From assembly GCA_946800325.1 (NCBI GenBank), contig OX326958.1:11480001-11544000 (forward strand): DNA of 64,000 nucleotides, written 5' to 3'. This stretch comes from Luzula sylvatica. Taxonomy: Eukaryota; Streptophyta; Magnoliopsida; Poales; Juncaceae. Under the pieces are notes generated by a model. It had not been told where the DNA came from, made no database searches, and saw only the letters and a program-made list of their open reading frames with translations. The translations under genes were made by a program, and so were the position numbers. Below, one piece after another: positions 58,313 to 64,000 of the stretch (position 1 is the first letter of the stretch; each line of letters starts with the position of its first letter).

Positions 58313-59095
58313 ATGGAAGTGAAAACATTATCAGACACATCACCAATCTCTCTCATCACAGAGAGAGAAGATCCGAAAACCACAGAATTAGTCCTTCGAA
58401 AAACCATTTCGAAGATCACGGAATCCAAACATAGGGCTGAACTGCCACGAGAAGCCCCGGTTCAAGAACTAAATCTGCTAGGATCGCTCGACGCAGCCAA
58501 TCCAACGGTCCTCGACTCGCCACCTGCCTCTCCACCATCCAATCCAAACAGCGTAACGAAAACGTTTCCGTGCAATTATTGCAATCGTACATTTCAAACC
58601 TCTCAGGCTCTGGGAGGACATCAAAATGCACATAAACGTGAACGAAGCCTTGTAAAGCGCGGTACGAATAATTCAACGGGAGGCGGAGGAGGAGGAGGAG
58701 GAGGATTAGAACAATTGTTTAATCGCGGTACGATGAGGTTTCCGGTGGGCCCGGGTCACGGTGGATCGCTTGGTATCCACATGCACTCGGGAATACATAA
58801 ACCATATTCCGGCACGGGATGGTACCCCCAAAGGTGGAGCGGCTCTATGTTCGTGGGCCGGCATGGACCCGGTGTAGCGAGAATGTACCCGTACTATAAT
58901 GAGAAGATGTATGGTGGACCGAGAGTTCCGGTGCATGGACCAAGTGTAGGGAGGTTTGAGGAGGAAATGAAGACCGGAGTAGGGTTAGGGTTTCGGGGGA
59001 TTGGAGGCGGTCCTGTAAATGATGTAGTAAATCGTCACGTCGAGGTTCGGGAAGCGGAGGAGGAGCCTGAACTCGATTTGACTTTAAAATTGTAG
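58313..59095 (+). CDS. C2H2 zinc-finger protein with EAR motif, 260 aa
   Basis: A single plant-type Cys2-His2 finger (C87, C90, H103, H107) carries the invariant QALGGH helix (98-103) followed by QNAHKRER, as in the ZFP1/ZFP3/ZFP4/ZFP7 group of plant one-finger proteins. The last residues ELDLTLKL (253-260) are an EAR repression motif that recruits TOPLESS-type co-repressors. It should be a nuclear DNA-binding repressor, in a family known for roles in hormone response and organ or trichome development. A poly-Gly run (123-131) and a Gly/Tyr/Met-rich middle separate the two. It is intronless, as is normal for the family. The start is ATG at 58313. An upstream in-frame GTG at 58292 is not a credible start. 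The exact orthologue is not determined. Confidence 0.93.
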   Translation: MEVKTLSDTSPISLITEREDPKTTELVLRKTISKITESKHRAELPREAPVQELNLLGSLDAANPTVLDSPPASPPSNPNSVTKTFPCNYCNRTFQTSQALGGHQNAHKRERSLVKRGTNNSTGGGGGGGGGLEQLFNRGTMRFPVGPGHGGSLGIHMHSGIHKPYSGTGWYPQRWSGSMFVGRHGPGVARMYPYYNEKMYGGPRVPVHGPSVGRFEEEMKTGVGLGFRGIGGGPVNDVVNRHVEVREAEEEPELDLTLKL

Positions 59096-59649
59096 AATTT
59101 AGGAAGATAGTCATGTAGTTTTAATAACTTCAAAGTTGTTAATTTAATTTGTTTTTACAGTTATTTTTGTTGATTTTTCTTTGATTGTTGGATGAATTGA
59201 TCATAGCATTCTTCTAATTAATGTTGCCCTATTATGATTTTGTTTCCTTCTATTTTTTTCATTCAATCTGTAAGGTTTACTCTTAATTTATTTATTTTTT
59301 AATGGTATATCTTGACAAGTATAGCAATATGCCAATATATAAAATAACAGTTCGTTTTCCAGCTAACATTATTTTCTGTCCACATTCAAATTTGTTCATT
59401 TTCTTTCCCCTTACTTTATGAGTTTGATCTTCTCGACGTAAGTAAGGAAATTATGTCATTCATGGCACCCAAATTAAAGAAGTTAAATGTAGATTTCAAA
59501 TGGAATGACAAGTCAGAAGAGATTATGGTTAATATCTTCAATGGATCATCTATTACCCTAGTTGTACATTTGATCCTACAATTCTTATCAAACCTCTTAT
59601 ATTCATCCATTAAGTTTAATATTTCTGAATCTAAAACAACTATCTAATT
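59096..59649. other. 3' flank of the zinc-finger gene and LINE target site
   Basis: AT-rich sequence with no gene. It ends in AAAACAACTATCTAATT (59633-59649), the left copy of the LINE target duplication. Confidence 0.6.
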
Positions 59650-60943
59650 GCGATACCGGATGAATTACATGATCATGTTGGAAATCTACTACTATTCCAA
59701 AAAAAGGCTCTACCAATCAAATATTTGGGTCTCCCCCTTACAATTCGGAAACCAAAAAATATTGTATTCCAACCTCTAGTGCGCTCACTAACCAAAAGGC
59801 TAGCAACATGGAAAGGGAAGATGCTTTCGTTGGGAGGAAGGCTAGTCCTAGCGAAATCGGTTTTAAATGCGCTCCCCAATTATTACATGCAAGCCTTCAA
59901 ATTACCAAAATCAACAATTAGGCAAATTGAAAGGACGACGAGATCATTTCTTTGGAAAGGCAAGGATACATGTAGCGGAGGGGCATGCTTGGTAAATTGG
60001 GAAAAAACGTGTTTACCAAAAAAATTCGGAGGTATAGGTTTGACCAATATACCGTCCCAAAATGATGCCTTATTGATCAAATGGTTATGGAAAATGGAGG
60101 CCAATCAAAATGAGCTCTGGGCCGAATCGCTTAGGGCCATTTATGGTCGAACCTCGGTCATGGAGTTGAACTCAATCACCGCCGCGAACATGTCATTCTT
60201 CATTAGGGATCTCATAAAAAATCTTGATTTCTACAAAACCTCGACCTCAAGACAAGGGAATGAACCGCGTTGGAAATGGACCCCGCAAGGAACTTTCTCA
60301 ACAAAATCGACATACCAAATTTTGAGAAATCCGGGTATTACGTGTCCGTGGAATAACGCACTGTGGAAGACGATATGTCCGCAAAAAATTAAGTTCTTTG
60401 CGTGGCTTTGGTTCCTTAATAGGCTCTTGACGGCCGACAATCTAGCGAAGAGGGGGTGGCCAAACAACGGAACTTGTCCTAATTGCAATTCATGTCCAGA
60501 AACTATCTCGCATTTACTGGGTACTTGCTTCTTCATATCTACTATTTCCAACCGATGGAAAAGGGACAGAGGCTGGACGATGACCGTGACTGATCCGGAT
60601 CCGATCCAAGGTTGGGCTACGCCGAGGAACCAAATGTCGAAAGATCAGAAAATTGAATGGGACTCATCCTATTTCTCGATTGCTTGGAATGTGTGGAAGG
60701 AGAGAAACTGCCGTATATTCCAAGGAAAAACCGCCACAACGGACATCGTTTACGCAAGGGCGTACGAGGAAGCGAGGAGTTGGATCGCAGCAAATGCCAA
60801 GGCTCCAACACGGAACACGAATTAATCCTTCTAGCTTGATTTAAAATCTGTGTAAATATCTATTTCTGTTGTAAACTCTCTAGAATTGATTTAATCTAAT
60901 TAAAGAGCTCGGCAATTCGCCGACCTCACTCAAAAAAAAAAAA
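59650..60943 (+). mobile_element. 5'-truncated LINE (L1-type non-LTR retrotransposon)
   Basis: Only the last ~390 codons of ORF2 remain, open from the truncation point (first seen as PIKYLGLPLTIRK near 59710) to a stop at 60825. It contains the reverse transcriptase C-terminal region (LSLGGRLVLAKSVLNALPNY, KFGGIGL) and then the zf-RVT domain (FFAWLWFLNRLLTADNLAKR, CPNCNSCPETISHLL) and NVWKERNCRIF. The RT catalytic core is lost. A ~110-bp 3' UTR ends CCGACCTCACTC plus poly-A (60932-60943). A target duplication CAACTATCTAATT (13 bp, 17 bp with leading A) is at 59637-59649 and 60944-60956. The absence of frame breaks indicates a recent insertion. Confidence 0.95.
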
Positions 60944-60956
60944 CAACTATCTAATT

Positions 60957-61032
60957 TATTTTTTATCAAAATATTATTTTCTTTATCATGGTTATAACAT
61001 TCTCACCAATTGATTTAGGAAAATGTTGTATG
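60957..61032. other. intergenic
   Basis: Short AT-rich link between the LINE and the next element. Confidence 0.4.
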
Positions 61033-62301
61033 CACCCCAACTTTCCCCTCATCCTCTTGATGTGTTGGCATACATGTTCAACCATAACACATTGTTAAAT
61101 CTTCCGCGTCAGAGATGTTGTCACTGTTAAACCTTCCGCGTCAGATGTGTTGTCACTGTTCAACCTTCCGCTGTCAGATGAATTATCGTTTAACACCCAT
61201 TTGGAGGGAAAATAATTTTGAGTTTGAATTTTGAATTGTGAGTTCAAATGTTGAGTTCTTGTTAATTAGTAAATTATGTTGTTAAACGTTAATTGCTAAT
61301 TCCAATGTTATTGTATTTTGATGATTTCGTTGTCCGTTAATTGCTAATTTTGATAATCTTTTGGTGTTTAACCATAAACAATTTGTTTGGGTCTGTTAAA
61401 CGGATTTCATTCTCGGCTGGTCTGTTAAATAACATTTTTTTGGTTTAATCTCTTATTTTACATTGGAATAATATTTAACATGAATTAACTGTGTTAAGCG
61501 TAACATTTAATGTTCGTTAATTACTAATTTTAACCATAAATAATTTGTTTGGATCTTGTTAAACTGTTAAACGGATAATTAACTGTGTTAAGCGTAACAT
61601 TTAACATTTGATATCGCTTAACAATCTAAAATATCACATACCATAGTTGGAAATAATACAAATATTCATGCTTAATTATCAAATCTTTCAAATAATACAA
61701 ATATTTTCCTTAATATAATACAAAAAATTTCCTTAATTAAATCTTACAAAACCGTCCCTGACATTTACAGAAAATAAAAATTACAAAACAGTCCCTGAAA
61801 AATTACAAAACTGCCCCTGAAAAATTAGGTCAGAGCTGGGTTTCGACGGCTGGGTTTCGACCGGCAATGAGCTGGGTTTCGACGGCTCCTTGCTCTATGT
61901 CCGAATCTAAGCAAGAATTAACAGGGAAAAACAGGAATTAACAAAAATTAACAGGAATTAACAGAAATTAACCCGAATCTAAGCAAGAATTAACAAAAAA
62001 ACTCGAATCTAAACAAGAAAACAACTAAAAAACTCGAATCTAAGCAAGATCTGGATTTCGACTCACCATGGCTGAAAATTCGTTGAAATATCAAAATAAC
62101 TCAAATCTGTGAGTACAAATCTCACAAAAACGACTCACCATGGCTGAAATCGTCGTGGCTGAATCTGATCGTTGGCGTTGGCGTTGTTTTCCATTGACGC
62201 CGTGGCTGAATCTGACGAAGGAGACGGCGGCGACGGATGAGGCGACGTCTGATGAAGGAGACGGCGGCGACGTCTGATGAAGGAGACGGCGACGGGATCT
62301 G

Positions 62302-62370
<69 letters not shown>

Positions 62371-62575
62371 AAAGAGGAGGCGGCTGTGGGGAATGAGAGG
62401 AGAGAGAAAAATAGGGTTTCTAATCATATATATAGAGCATGGCCTGTTAAACGTTAGGCCTGTTAAACGATAGAAAAAATCGATCCCTTAAGGATTGGAA
62501 AAAAAATAGCATTTACGGTTTAACACCCCCTACTTTACAGCACATCAACAGGTTGGGGGGAAGATAGATGTGTAT
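61033..62575 (-). mobile_element. MULE-like element with captured exon
   Basis: Left end CACCCCAACTTTCCCCTCAT then TCTTGATGTGTTG corresponds to the right end reverse-complemented, ATCTTCCCCCCAACC then TGTTGATGTGCTG. Exact borders and target duplication are unclear (possibly TGTTGTATG and TGTGTATG). Inside, on the minus strand, is a gene-like piece: AGAAACCCTATTTTTCTCTC, a (TC)n leader (62305-62365), an ATG at 62194 opening MENNANANDQIQPRRFQPW, and a donor-like GTGAGTCG. TTTTCAGCCATGGTGAGTCG-type sequence occurs twice (near 62070 and 62140). No transposase. Confidence 0.5.
62305..62365. repeat. (GA)n microsatellite
   Basis: About 30 GA dinucleotides, inside the MULE-like element. Confidence 0.95.
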
Positions 62576-63269
62576 GTCTATCACGGCTCATTGATTTATT
62601 CCCCGTATCATTCTCACCTATATATTATAATATATATTGTACAAAGCTTTTGTCTTCTTTTCGACTTGTTATTTCATTTTCAAATTTATAAAATAATCAT
62701 CGATTCTAAAAATGTTATGTTTTTATACTTTATACTGATACTGATATTGAGTCAAATAGAGAGAATATTGATGGATCAAATGATCAATCTAAGCTTTTAA
62801 TTATTTTGATAAAATAGGTGAGAATCTTCTAATCACATTCGTGATTACAAAAATTATTTTGGAGATGTTGATAATTAAAAATGTCATTTCTAGAAATAAC
62901 GCTTCCCAAAATTATTTCGCATGTTGCCGTATACTAACTTAATGCTTGATTGAAAAAGTAGAGTATTGGAAAAAAAATTAAAAACTAATATATATATTTT
63001 TTATTTGGAACTCTTCGCTTTTTTACCTCCTCCAAGTTTCCAACACTAATCATTCTATTTTCTCCTATCTTGTTTGACATTGAAAATACTTTTTCACTTT
63101 TTACATATATTATTCTATTTTATTTCACACATGATAGAACACATTTTTTGTCCATTTTATTTTATCCTTTTGTGTGATTATAATGATTAAAACAAGCATA
63201 TGTACAACCTTAGTTATAGGCGATCTAAATAATGAATTGCATCACTCTTGCTTACCGTGCAAGAAAACC
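62576..63269. other. intergenic, AT-rich
   Basis: No gene or repeat recognised. It ends with AAGAAAACC (63261-63269), the left target duplication of the next element. Confidence 0.4.
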
Positions 63270-63832
63270 TATGCTACGCGGATACTTCAAAAACGCAGAA
63301 GTATCATGAGGATACGGGTATCCGATACGGATACGGGTACAATACGGCTCGGATACGTATCGGATACGCCACGTGGCGTATCCGATTATCTTAATATTTT
63401 TTTTTCGGATACGGCGGGGATACGGCAGGATACGGTTGGGATACGTTCAGGATACGGCTGGGATACTCCATTTAGGATACTTCGGCCCGTTATATATTTT
63501 GGCCCATAATATTTTTAAATAAATTATATGAGATACTTGTAGGATACTTGTAGGATACTTCTAAATTAATTCTAGGATACTTCTAAAATAAATTTAGAAT
63601 ACTTTTATGATACTTGTATTGTTATGTTGATTTTATTTATTTTCATGATATTTAAATTCAAAATATTATTTAATTTATTATTTATTTATTTATTGTATAC
63701 AATATAAATATATTAAAGTAATAATTATATAGCCGTATCCGTATCCGTGATTTTTTGAAAATTGCCGTATCGCCGTATCCGTATCCGTATCGTATCGGAT
63801 ACGATACCCGTATCCATATCCGTGCAACATAG
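63270..63832. mobile_element. hAT-like element, 563 bp
   Basis: The left end TATGCTACGCGGATAC and the right end reverse-complemented (C)TATGTTGCACGGATAT are imperfect inverted repeats. AAGAAAACC flanks both sides (63261-63269, 63833-63841), consistent with an 8-9 bp duplication. Both subterminal regions are packed with GGATACGG/CCGTATCC repeats. No coding capacity. Confidence 0.8.
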
Positions 63833-63977
63833 AAGAAAACCCAATATATATGATAATTAACTTTTAAGGCTTCTCAGGTCTACTGTTTCGTAAAATAGTC
63901 AAAAATGAAAAAAATTTGCACTCCAATCAAATGCATTTCAAACGGTCGCCAATATATTTTTGAATGCATTTCAAAAT

Positions 63978-64000
63978 GTATGTATGTATGTACGTATGTA
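63978..64000. repeat. (GTAT)n microsatellite, cut by window end
   Basis: GTATGTATGTATGTACGTAT continues to the last base of the window. Confidence 0.8.

Overview
The window is nuclear DNA from a flowering plant, probably a eudicot. It is AT-rich and dominated by transposable elements. It has spliceosomal introns, a cytosolic ribosomal protein gene (eL39), a QALGGH-type C2H2 zinc-finger repressor gene, a RING-H2 ligase gene, and TIR, Helitron, LINE, SINE and LTR elements of plant type. No species is assigned. Many element ends are placed exactly because the target-site duplications are visible.

Layout. 1-7.2 kb: a small secreted Cys-rich protein gene (1354-1743) with four 81-bp tandem repeats in its upstream region, a hAT element and a broken second copy of the gene (6905-7207). 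2.7-25.9 kb: three or four diverged copies of one segmental duplication, each carrying different insertions (hAT, Harbinger-like, MULE-like, Helitron-like). The paralogous copies serve as empty sites. 10.96-18.28 kb: a three-layer nest. A ~2.5-kb solo LTR of Ty3/gypsy type holds a small LTR retrotransposon with an unrecognised non-gag/pol ORF, and that ORF is split by a solo LTR of a third family. A second solo LTR of this third family lies in the outer LTR. 18.6-18.9 kb: a patchwork of short pieces of that outer LTR. 27-38 kb: SINEs, MULE-like, hAT and Helitron ends, then an intact paralogue of the secreted protein gene (37872-38261). 38.6-40.0 kb: a complete non-autonomous Helitron. 40.0-47.7 kb: a ~175-bp satellite array with an inversion junction and a SINE. 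47.7-49.9 kb: an LTR, primer-binding site and leader of the third LTR family, with a dense cluster of near-palindromes.

The gene-rich part is 51-60 kb. It holds a doubtful small membrane-protein remnant, a RING-H2 gene (minus), RPL39 (minus, ATG-only first exon) divergent from a four-exon gene for a probable mitochondrial membrane/coiled-coil protein (plus), and an intronless C2H2 zinc-finger gene (plus). A 5'-truncated LINE with a 13-17 bp target-site duplication lies downstream. The last 3 kb hold a MULE-like element with a captured exon and a short hAT-like element.

There is no operon-like logic. The only clear functional pairing is the divergent RPL39/mitochondrial-protein promoter, with G-boxes and site II motifs. 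The best candidates for something undescribed are the ORF of the small LTR element, the palindrome-rich leader and the secreted protein family.
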